A stretch of DNA of 64,000 nt, from the NCBI GenBank assembly GCA_963966185.1, contig CAWZYM010000318.1, positions 1 to 64,000 on the forward strand, written 5' to 3'. This DNA comes from Rhabditoides inermis. Its lineage: Eukaryota > Nematoda > Chromadorea > Rhabditida > Rhabditidae. Position numbers and translations under genes: made by a program. The notes beneath the pieces were generated by a model. It was not told the DNA's origin. It saw only the letters and a list, made by a program, of their open reading frames with translations, and ran no database searches. How positions within the stretch are numbered: the stretch's first letter is position 1; every line of letters begins with the position of its first letter. Positions 56,901-64,000 of this stretch are shown in pieces.

Positions 56901-56960
56901 AGCCTGGCGAGGCTAGCGGCGAGATACACTTTGCCACTTCGACTGTTCTCAGACAAACGG
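53945..56960 (+). pseudogene. Broken pol: protease end, reverse transcriptase, RNase H, integrase
   Basis: The domains are in normal order but scattered over about eight frame changes: near 53945, 54200, 54968 (at a T-run), 55262, 55545, 55768, 56000, and 56840-56955. Protease continues with VELIMGID. Reverse transcriptase shows VVFNGSSHKRG, MQADVKSAFH and LPFGVNASGYLLAEA; the active-site box at 55029-55040 reads YVDN instead of the usual YVDD. RNase H-like motifs are VFTDASKDCYGAVAYL and HLELCGIVVGTKLA, then SDSEIALQWI. The integrase zinc-binding part has HQQMFHAGF and CVQCQKAK, and the first catalytic Asp is in GVDFAGPV. A one-base insertion near 56953 separates the second catalytic Asp from the open frame that carries the Glu. 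As it stands pol cannot be made by ordinary translation. Confidence 0.85.
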
Positions 56961-56970
56961 AAGCACGTTC

Positions 56971-59900
56971 GTGCTCGCCGAGAAGTTGACGGCAGGCAAG
57001 GCGGGATCGAGAAGCCCAACAGCATACCTCGACGGAGAACTGGGAAGGAGAAATGTCAAATGGCACCGAGTGATCAGTATGGCACCGTGGAGTGCCGGAG
57101 CATGGGAAAGAATGGTGGCTCTGGGGAAGGCAAGCCTGTATGCGGCAATGAAGGGGAATAACACCAGACAGAGTGCAACTGGAAACGATGATGCAACAAT
57201 GCTCACGCATCGTCAACTCAGACCCATCATCCAGTACAGCGAGACAATTGACGACTCTAACCTATTCGTCTTGCGACCGATCGATCTCACAATGCCAAAC
57301 ATCCCCACTGCCGAATACGACCCGCTCGAGGCGCCCCAACCGCGCCATCAAGCAATCGTCGAAAGCTTCAACAACTTGGAAAAAGCGGTAGATCGCTTCT
57401 GGAGATACTTCCGCGACCACTACATGACATCGGATCGCACATACAACGAAGTCCCTAAATATAGGAAGGTATACAATAAGCAACCGCTTCCAGAAGTTGG
57501 AGAAGTAGTGCTCATCATGGACCGGATGCTGCCGCGGAATCGATGGCGCCTCGGAAGAGTCACCGAGCTCATCCCGAGCAAGGACCAACTGGTACGCGCA
57601 GTTAGATTGACAATGTGCAGCGAGACGGGTCGAGTGACCGAGACGACACGACCGATCAACCTTCTGATCCCCCTTGAGATACAGAAAAAGGACGAGGACC
57701 CTGTGCAAAAGGCGATAGACTCACCACACGTTGAGCCTAAGAAGACCAAGCAACCGGCAACGAAAGGGCAAGTTCAGGACCAGGAGGAAGAGCCAGCCAA
57801 AAAGGCAGCACCCTCGGTATCGAGAGCGGGCAGAAACAGAAGGGCACCAAACCGGTTCACGTTCTGCATCATGCTGATCCTGCTATCCGGAGCGGCAGCG
57901 CACACACAGAACGCAGAAGTGAGGGAATACTCAGAGTTAGTCGTGGAACAGTACGCAATCGCTGTCGCCAACAACGACCTGAGGACAGTGGAAGGAATTG
58001 TGCAAATGGCGAAGCTGGATGGAATCCACTTACCCTACATACGACCTCCCAACCCCACTTCCAAGACTATCCCTACCAGTACACCTACAACGGCACCGAC
58101 TACCACAAAGCCATACACTCGGAAAACGTCTACTACGATCAAGTCTACAACACTGACAGAGACTACCCGTAAGTACACGAGTGTAACAACCCCAAGCCCA
58201 ACGACAAAAGCCAAAATAACCACATCTGCAACGACTCTATCCAAAGGGCGAACCTGGAAATCCCAGGCGTCAGCGAGGACGACGACGCAGAGCGCAGGCA
58301 GATCGGGGAAGGTGACAGCGAGGCCGGCGCTGATCACGGACGAACGCATCGCAACCGCGATACGGGAGGGGCTGAAAAAGGCAGAGCGTGAGATTAGTAG
58401 CATGAAACGGCAACCGAGGGCACGAGCACCCATGGGGCCTGGACGCTCGAGAGCACGTAGCCGAGGTAGGAAGAAGGGAACAGTGAAAAAACCAACAAAT
58501 AATGAACAGGCACAGACTACGGTCTCACCGGAAAAGGAGACGAAGATCCAGAAACTCAGGAAGATGGCCAAGCAGGCAGCGAGCGAATCCCTGAAAAGCG
58601 CAGTTTCATCGACTATAAAAACGGCAGGGCAGGAAGCGATGGGAATGATAACAAACGAAGTGTTGAACATCACCATCGGTAGCGTGGTGGAGAAGCTAAC
58701 TCAGTCACATGAATTGAACAGCGAAGAAAAGCTCGAGCTAAGTGAAATGACGCGAGAGGAGATAGAAGATCTCGCCGAGCAACAAGAAATCGAGTTAGAG
58801 TATGAAGAACCCACCTATGTGGACGAGGAGATGAAGCGGCTGTTCTCCGGAGCAGATGACGACTCCGAACCCGAAATGGACGGCATGACTGAAACAAACG
58901 AAGATAAGTTAGAGGCATCCACGGGAAAAAATGAAAGCACGCGCGTCTATATCGGAAATCATTACGAGAATGGATCCGTGATCCACCCACAAGAGCACTT
59001 CCTGATTATCGAACCAGCATACTCGGGATCAATACAGTGCACAGATGAGGGCGTACAACTATTCGATCACGCAAAGACCGATGAATACACAAAATACAGG
59101 GTTTGCATAGACGAGGACGAGAAGGCTTGCAATGATGAAGTGCGCGCAGCAATCGATGAGTTAGAAGGAATAACTATCCCTGTGGACGCACACGTCATTG
59201 TGCACCCTTTCTTGGTGACTTGGAGAAAATACAACGGCAAAAGAAACGAGGTAATCAAGCACACATGTCCAGGAATCGACCTATGCAGCGTAAACCACTG
59301 TACCATATGCATGTACCAAACCCTAGTCAACCCTCACTGCCACAAAAAGAAGGCGATACTGTTCCTCGCGCTCATCACAATAATCCCCGGTACGCTTCTG
59401 GCGCTACTGATTCGCTGCAGGCAACGCATAAAGAAGGCATGGAGGGATAGGACAATGTGCAGACGATCTGCTGGATGTTGCGCAAGAACCGCTGCGTGCT
59501 GCGTGCGGAGGAAGAAAAAGGACATTCCCCGACCAGCCGAAGAAGAGGAAACAACCGAAAACATGCTAGACGAGAGGGTAGAAGAGACGCAGGTTGACGT
59601 TGAAAGGAGAGAGTCAGACGACATGAGCGGAATCAGCAGATACACCCCAATCCCATTCAACGTGCAGCAACCAACGTGCATCATACGAAGCGACCGATCA
59701 GTGAGGTACTCTAAACGCCCACTGTCCATGTCACTCTCGACCCTCACCCAGATCGCGATAGCAGTAAGCTTTATCACAGCATGTACCGCCGAGACATGCG
59801 ATAAGACGACCCCAATTACGACCGAGGCCATAACGTGCTCACGGGACTCATGCTCAACCCAAACGTCAATCAACATGTTCTTTACGAGTATCGATCGAAC

Positions 59901-61332
59901 AGTGTGCATAAACATTGAATACCCCGGTAAGAAAATGCAAAAGACGATGATTCGCTTGAAAGACGTGACATGGACCTGTGGAGCCTCTCGCACTCTGTAC
60001 ACCAGAAACATAACGACAAAAACTGAGTCGATTAGAAGATGTGCGGGGAGCGGATTGTGTACCGGAGGCAAATGCAACGACATCGATCAGGACACAATCA
60101 TTAGCGAGTTTAGCGAAGCGAACAAGTACAGCGGGGCAACATACTGTACAAACAAATGCGGATTCCTCCTGTGCAAGTGTCTCACACTGTCAAGCAGCTG
60201 CCTATACTACAGAGTATACGCTAAGCCAACGACATACGATTTAGTGGAAATTATCGAGTGCAACTATTGGGTGCCTGAAGTTTCACTAGAAGTAACAACG
60301 GTCCCACCCCACGGAGAAAAGACGATTGAGACAGTGAAGCTTGTCGATAGCATGGCCACGAGTATAAACAAAAAGGTATACAACGGATCGACAATGAAAT
60401 TGATTCACTTCGACTCACCACGAGTTAAACTAGACAAATTTCTGCGCATAAACAAAGAAATCGCACACATCCGACAAGAAGAAGCGGATCCAGTTCTGCG
60501 ATGCTCTAACGCAACTCACTGCACGTTTATAGATCGATGCAGGTGCGATTTCGCAGACGACAATGCTTTATGCCGATGCCCAGATACCGACTACTACTCG
60601 CTCCTCCGTGATCCAAACAACATGTTGCCAACCATAGGCGAAGGGTTTGAATTGAAGGTAACGTCGCAAGTGAAGCCGCAATTGATTACAACACGCGACG
60701 CGCTGCACATTCAATTCAACATCCAAGAACGACTAAACCTGTCATATTCCCAATACGACACTCCCTGCCGGGTGAGTGACGTGTCCCCCATAACCGGATG
60801 CTTCAACTGCCTCAAAGGGGCAAAATTCAAACTAAGATGTCATTCGGAAGTACCGGGAGCCGCCCAGATACAATGTACGGACAATTTTGTAGACACAATT
60901 CAATGTGACAAAACCGGTCACGTGACTAAGATCAGACGCTATTTCGAAGAGCGCGAGGTCAAAGAGTCGTGTACTGTGCATTGCGGAGGGAAATCGATCG
61001 CAATCGCAACAACCGGTGAGCTAGACTACATTGAGGGCAGCATACCAATGGCAAACACAGCCAAGGGCACAACGTACATCGCTCCAGAAACTATCGGGAT
61101 ATGGGACCAGCTGTGCGAAACAGTCGAAAAGACTATCAGGTTTCTGAGAGCGATGGACGAGTGGCTACCGATTATCCTCGCAATAGCAATAATTATCTTC
61201 CTCATCGTGCTATTCTCGCCCACAATATGGCAGCTAAACTGCATGCAATGCCTCAACAGGCAGCAGCCACAAGTACAATTCGCGATGCTGCCAACAGGAA
61301 TCGCCCACCCAAACCCAAATGAAACCTACTAG
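56971..61332 (+). CDS. Integrase C-terminal part fused in frame to a two-part envelope polyprotein
   Basis: 1453 codons without a stop. Residues about 1-60 carry the final catalytic Glu of integrase (GAWERMV). About 185-235 is the BEL/Pao integrase tail domain (RWRLGRVTEL). A hydrophobic signal-like segment at about 295-310 starts the envelope. A Thr/Pro-rich mucin-like stretch covers about 355-430; a helical, then acidic region follows; a membrane segment lies at about 795-815 before a basic, Cys-containing tail. A second signal-like segment is at about 917-940. The Cys-rich ectodomain from about 941 to 1395 resembles phlebovirus Gc (class II fusion glycoprotein), and a last membrane anchor at about 1398-1420 precedes a short tail. 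This repeats the Gn-then-Gc logic of phlebovirus M segments. Fusion activity is not demonstrated. Confidence 0.85.
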   Translation: MLAEKLTAGKAGSRSPTAYLDGELGRRNVKWHRVISMAPWSAGAWERMVALGKASLYAAMKGNNTRQSATGNDDATMLTHRQLRPIIQYSETIDDSNLFVLRPIDLTMPNIPTAEYDPLEAPQPRHQAIVESFNNLEKAVDRFWRYFRDHYMTSDRTYNEVPKYRKVYNKQPLPEVGEVVLIMDRMLPRNRWRLGRVTELIPSKDQLVRAVRLTMCSETGRVTETTRPINLLIPLEIQKKDEDPVQKAIDSPHVEPKKTKQPATKGQVQDQEEEPAKKAAPSVSRAGRNRRAPNRFTFCIMLILLSGAAAHTQNAEVREYSELVVEQYAIAVANNDLRTVEGIVQMAKLDGIHLPYIRPPNPTSKTIPTSTPTTAPTTTKPYTRKTSTTIKSTTLTETTRKYTSVTTPSPTTKAKITTSATTLSKGRTWKSQASARTTTQSAGRSGKVTARPALITDERIATAIREGLKKAEREISSMKRQPRARAPMGPGRSRARSRGRKKGTVKKPTNNEQAQTTVSPEKETKIQKLRKMAKQAASESLKSAVSSTIKTAGQEAMGMITNEVLNITIGSVVEKLTQSHELNSEEKLELSEMTREEIEDLAEQQEIELEYEEPTYVDEEMKRLFSGADDDSEPEMDGMTETNEDKLEASTGKNESTRVYIGNHYENGSVIHPQEHFLIIEPAYSGSIQCTDEGVQLFDHAKTDEYTKYRVCIDEDEKACNDEVRAAIDELEGITIPVDAHVIVHPFLVTWRKYNGKRNEVIKHTCPGIDLCSVNHCTICMYQTLVNPHCHKKKAILFLALITIIPGTLLALLIRCRQRIKKAWRDRTMCRRSAGCCARTAACCVRRKKKDIPRPAEEEETTENMLDERVEETQVDVERRESDDMSGISRYTPIPFNVQQPTCIIRSDRSVRYSKRPLSMSLSTLTQIAIAVSFITACTAETCDKTTPITTEAITCSRDSCSTQTSINMFFTSIDRTVCINIEYPGKKMQKTMIRLKDVTWTCGASRTLYTRNITTKTESIRRCAGSGLCTGGKCNDIDQDTIISEFSEANKYSGATYCTNKCGFLLCKCLTLSSSCLYYRVYAKPTTYDLVEIIECNYWVPEVSLEVTTVPPHGEKTIETVKLVDSMATSINKKVYNGSTMKLIHFDSPRVKLDKFLRINKEIAHIRQEEADPVLRCSNATHCTFIDRCRCDFADDNALCRCPDTDYYSLLRDPNNMLPTIGEGFELKVTSQVKPQLITTRDALHIQFNIQERLNLSYSQYDTPCRVSDVSPITGCFNCLKGAKFKLRCHSEVPGAAQIQCTDNFVDTIQCDKTGHVTKIRRYFEEREVKESCTVHCGGKSIAIATTGELDYIEGSIPMANTAKGTTYIAPETIGIWDQLCETVEKTIRFLRAMDEWLPIILAIAIIIFLIVLFSPTIWQLNCMQCLNRQQPQVQFAMLPTGIAHPNPNETY

Positions 61333-61710
61333 TTATCGAATGTGGTGTACAAATTGTATATAATGTATATAATGTGTATAATATGTATAAACTGTCTATA
61401 CAATTCCATAGTCATTGATACGGGTTCAATTTGCCAGTGAGCATGGGAGGGCGGGTAACCTAGAGAATACGGTAAACCATACCAGTAATACGGTTAATAA
61501 CCTTGATCTCATAACCAAAAAGAGAAAACGAAAGAGGATAAGATAACGCGCGGAGCCATAATGAATGATGGATGACAGGAGAAGGACGCACGCGCAGCGT
61601 ATCTTCCCGCCCACCCCCAACGGCATTCATTCCCAAAGACGCCGCGCCGGAGGCACCTGCCCCGGGCATCTCCCCCGACCATCTCTCCCAGACCCAATAA
61701 GGGGTCATTG

Positions 61711-61747
<37 letters not shown>

Positions 61748-61884
61748 CATCTATACGACTCGCGGTATAAGCTAACCATAACAAACGCGACTAACCGATC
61801 AAACGCGATATCGTATTACGTCATTACCAAAGGTTGCGAGAGATAAATCGCGCATTGCAGGACCGTAACTGATCCCAATCGACT
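61333..61884. other. Retroelement 3' flank
   Basis: TATAATGTATA repeats at 61355-61395 and a (CT)n tract at 61711-61744. The 3' LTR is expected here but I could not match any segment to the 5' side. No gene is visible on the plus strand; minus-strand frames over the CT tract are artefacts. Confidence 0.5.
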
Positions 61885-62435
61885 ATGTCCAGCCACAAGC
61901 ACAGCCATCGCAACGACGGTGCCTACCCGAGAAACCGCGCCCGTAACACAGCACCCGACTACCCCCCGACAAGGGATGTGGAAGGAGGACGGCGAAACGG
62001 TAAAATAGGCAGCGTCGAGCAATCGAGAAGAAATGAATTGCAGCCCCCGCGACAGCCCAGCAGCTAAGACCCCACTGCGCCGTATGCAGGAAAAACAGGC
62101 ATGTGGCAATTTCCTGCAAGAGACTATCAGTCATGCCGACGCCAAGGCTCCAGGAGTATGCCGTCGTCTCCGACTTCTGTTTGCTGTGCATGGAGCCTGC
62201 ACATCAGCCCTGGGCGTGTCACAATCGCGCGGAAAAAACCGTCCAAGAAGGACGTTGCAGGAACAAGCGGTGCATGGCCACTGGCGGTCACCATTGGGGC
62301 AGGGTATGCCCCCTCCTGGAGGATGGAGTCGGCGAGGAGGAGTTCAACCGCCTGGTGGAGGAAAGGATTCTCCAGATCGAAATAAGTGAAGGAAAAAGAG
62401 AGAGCCAGAAAGAGAGAGAGAGAGGGAGGGCATAG
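61885..62435 (+). CDS. Small protein with three CCHC-like zinc knuckles
   Basis: Exon 1 (61885 to about 61999, MSSHKHSHRNDGAYPRN) joins in phase over a 44-base GTAAAA...TTGCAG intron to exon 2 at 62044. Exon 2 encodes three knuckles: CAVCRKNRHVAISC (CX2CX4HX4C), CLLCMEPAHQPWAC (CX2CX4HX4C) and CRNKRCMATGGHHWGRVC (CX4CX6HX4C). A Glu-rich helix (GEEEFNRLVEERILQIE) follows. The frame can read to a stop at 62433-62435, or splice at 62386 to the 62453 acceptor, ending a few codons later. Such knuckles bind single-stranded nucleic acid and are typical of retroelement nucleocapsids. It lies 550 bases after env on the same strand. Whether it is an element accessory gene, a remnant of another gag, or a host gene is open. 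Confidence 0.6.
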
Positions 62436-62458
62436 GATAACCCTCAATTTAGTTCTTG

Positions 62459-62806
62459 ATGACGGGAAAACGGGACGATGAGGAGGACACGACCGAGGAC
62501 AAGAACAACGAGGAAGAAGCAACTGAGCTCAAGGTGAGAATGAGAAAGAGAGCGCGAAAGTCGACGATTGGGAGAGAAATAATAGACAAATTATAGGAGA
62601 AGCTGTCCGCTCTCCAACGACAACAAGAGTTGGAAGAACGCGAGCGCAAGCTGCAGGCCAAGAAGGCCGAGCAGGCGCTCAAGGCCATGCGGGATGCAGT
62701 AGAGCGTGCGCAGCACGACAAGGAGATCCTGGAGAGGGAAAAAAAGGCGTTGGAGGAGAGGGTCAGCCAGATTGAGGCCGACCTTCTCGAGACGCCGACT
62801 CGCTGA
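62459..62806 (+). CDS. Small coiled-coil protein, unknown function
   Basis: Two exons, 62459-62533 and 62597-62806, join at phase 0 across a GTGAGA...TTATAG intron to give 94 residues. It starts MTGKRDDEEDTTEDKNNEEE (acidic) and then forms one uninterrupted predicted coiled coil (QRQQELEERERKLQAKKAEQ; ILEREKKALEERVSQIEADL). A TTTAG acceptor lies six bases before the ATG, suitable for trans-splicing, and the zinc-knuckle stop is 24 bases upstream, so the two genes may form a tight operon or one alternatively spliced gene. I do not recognise the protein. Confidence 0.62.
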
Positions 62807-63088
62807 TAGCCCTCTCCAGATGCCAGTCGCGCCCGCCACAGTCTCCCTCCGCACCTCCTCGCCAGCCAGCCTACCGCCAGCCTCATCCCATCCTACCTCA
62901 CTCCAGCTACCCCACCGACCAACATGCACCCACCACTTATATATCGACGGCGACTCAATAACACACCAATCGCCACCAAATAACACCACAACACGAAGCA
63001 AGCACAATTATATTCATATCGCACAGATAAAATGAACAAGTGAAGGCAATGTTGAATGTGTTATAAAAAATGCGAGCAATAAAGGTTA
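62807..63088. other. Convergent spacer
   Basis: Space between the coiled-coil gene (+) and the unknown gene (-). It has AATAAA at about 63077 on the plus strand, likely a polyadenylation signal. Nothing else is visible. Confidence 0.5.
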
Positions 63089-63892
63089 TTAGTTTGTGAA
63101 TGAACGGAGAAGATCGATCATAGTGTTATCGGAAGGGGCGTTGGGAGAGGATGAGGCCGAGGTCACAGAGAGAGTAGGGGGAATAGAGAGACGCAGGCGA
63201 GTAGACTGAGAGGACGCGCGAGCGCGGGAGGCGCCAGGGGCATCGCGCTGCCCAGCGGCAAAATGAGCGTCACTCACAAAATGGCGACGGCGACGGAAGA
63301 GGGTGATGGCAGGAGCAAGGTGAAGAGAGGAACGCGCAGATTCACGAGCAGCTGCGCAGCGTGCAGAGAACGCATGGGATTTCACATTCACTTCCTCCAG
63401 CCTATCCACGATCAACCTATGCTCAGACCAAAAATCGTCATCCGACTGGTCCAGCCGGCGGAGGGACTTCAAGTGCAGCGTAGCCAGCGCGGAGAGCCCT
63501 TTGAGACCGCGCGCGATATCACGGGCGGACTAAAAGGGAGGCGTGAAAAAGTACTAGCCACGAGAATAGCACTCACATCTTCCATGTTGAACAGGCCCTC
63601 GAGTATGGCAAAAGCGTCGCGAGCATACTGTAATACTGTATGACGGGAGAAGGTGACAGACGCCACTTACCGTATCGCGAGCAGACAGATCTTGATCAGA
63701 GAGAGTAGCCGCCTGTCCAACTAACTCTTCCCAAAGCTCGTGAAGAGCACTACAAGACGAACGCGCATCGTCGAGAGCACTCTGTAGCTGAACAGTGACG
63801 CGAGCGCGGTCAGAAAGAAAGACAGAACGGTCAGCGACCCTCGCACTCAATTCCGTACGACGGTCCGACTTGCGAGCGCGCAGCTGACTCAT
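63089..63892 (-). CDS. Unknown helical protein
   Basis: Three exons in phase: start MSQLRARKSDRRTELSARVA at 63892, six bases after a TTTTAG acceptor; then YARDAFAILEGLFNMED; then SARDIARGLKGLSALATLHL through to LLRSFTN at 63089. It gives about 230 residues, mostly helical and charged, with a basic patch (LFRRRRHF) and a Ser/Pro-rich tail (LSIPPTLSVTSASSSP). No known domain is recognised. It is convergent with the small genes downstream of the retroelement. Its high-GC, Arg/Ser/Ala-rich composition resembles those genes more than the older neighbours, so it may belong to the same mobile neighbourhood. Confidence 0.6.
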
Positions 63893-64000
63893 GGCAACTA
63901 AACAAAACAAAAATCAATTTATCTACAAAAAATGCGCTATCAATGCGATTCACGAGCGAGGAAAGGCGTACACTACATTAGCATAAGCAGACGCCGCCTC
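63893..64000. other. Window edge upstream of the unknown minus-strand gene
   Basis: Contains the pyrimidine-rich acceptor just before the 63892 start on the minus strand and likely 5' flanking sequence. Nothing else can be read in 108 bases. Confidence 0.4.

Larger units (their letters stand above)
50317..61332 (+). mobile_element. Endogenous BEL/Pao-class retroelement with envelope
   Basis: Order: leader repeats, gag, aspartic protease, reverse transcriptase, RNase H-like, integrase, envelope, all on the plus strand. The gag domain and RT motifs are of BEL/Pao type. Envelope-bearing nematode members (such as Cer7 and Tas) are known to carry a phlebovirus-like glycoprotein, which is what is seen here. 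Gag and integrase-tail/env are each one long open frame; the intervening pol is broken. LTRs, primer-binding site and polypurine tract were not found, so the true borders extend beyond the given span. Confidence 0.88.

Noticed and set aside
49000..62000. LTRs of the retroelement
   Set aside because: I compared the 5' side (49.0-50.8 kb) with the 3' side (61.3-62.0 kb) by eye and found no convincing direct repeat; only a weak likeness near GCGAGAGATAAA (49.75 and 61.84 kb), too short to claim.

Overview
This window is nuclear DNA from a nematode, probably a chromadorean with a Caenorhabditis/Pristionchus-like gene style. The evidence is: many introns of about 40-60 bases with TTTCAG-type acceptors; consensus acceptors a few bases upstream of several start codons, as expected for spliced-leader trans-splicing; and recognisable worm-type genes (ground-like peptide, ostd-1, imb-3, lim-6, mksr-1, rpl-19). 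The genus cannot be fixed from sequence alone. Nearly all genes are split, so most were reconstructed by joining exons with matching phases. C. elegans names are used only as ortholog labels.

Layout. 0.6-5.1 kb: two tandem alpha-1,3-fucosyltransferase genes (+). 5.5-7.2 kb: a possible SH2-like adaptor (-). 7.4-17.6 kb: a malonyl-CoA synthetase-type acyl-CoA ligase (-) whose 6.8 kb and 0.9 kb introns hold a small ground-like peptide gene, half of a hAT-like element, a 1.08 kb foldback element with tRNA-like arms, a 129 bp TA-flanked MITE and decayed exon-like pieces. 18.0-28.1 kb: four further minus-strand genes (mrpl-28, an intronless M-family metallopeptidase, ostd-1 carrying a 409 bp hAT-type MITE with an intact 8 bp target duplication, and imb-3). 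29.4-30.4 kb: a four-helix membrane protein gene (+). 30.8-35.8 kb: an EMSY-like ENT-domain gene (-). 36.6-37.5 kb: rpl-19 (+). 37.6-38.6 kb: mksr-1/B9D1 (-), with a perfect match to the RFX/DAF-19 X-box 56 bases upstream of its start. 39.3-46.8 kb: a lim-6/LMX1-type LIM-homeodomain gene (-) whose 5 kb intron hosts a frameshifted RUVBL2 fragment and an unidentified nested gene. 46.8-50.3 kb: repeat-rich, gene-poor DNA with half of an initiator tRNA-Met.

50.3-61.3 kb is an endogenous BEL/Pao-class retroelement: a leader of fourteen 20-21 bp palindromic repeats, a 1033-codon gag/protease frame, a pol region broken into many frames, and a 1453-codon integrase-tail plus envelope frame with a phlebovirus-Gc-like glycoprotein. 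I could not find the LTRs. Just downstream are two small same-strand genes, one with three CCHC-like zinc knuckles (gag itself has none) and one coiled coil, then a convergent unknown gene at the window edge.

The most interesting system is this retroelement neighbourhood: gag and env are open over 7.4 kb while pol between them has about eight frame changes and a YVDN instead of YVDD active site. A caution: a single-base frameshift is also visible in the conserved imb-3 gene, and one acyl-CoA ligase exon is a base short, so some indels may be assembly errors.
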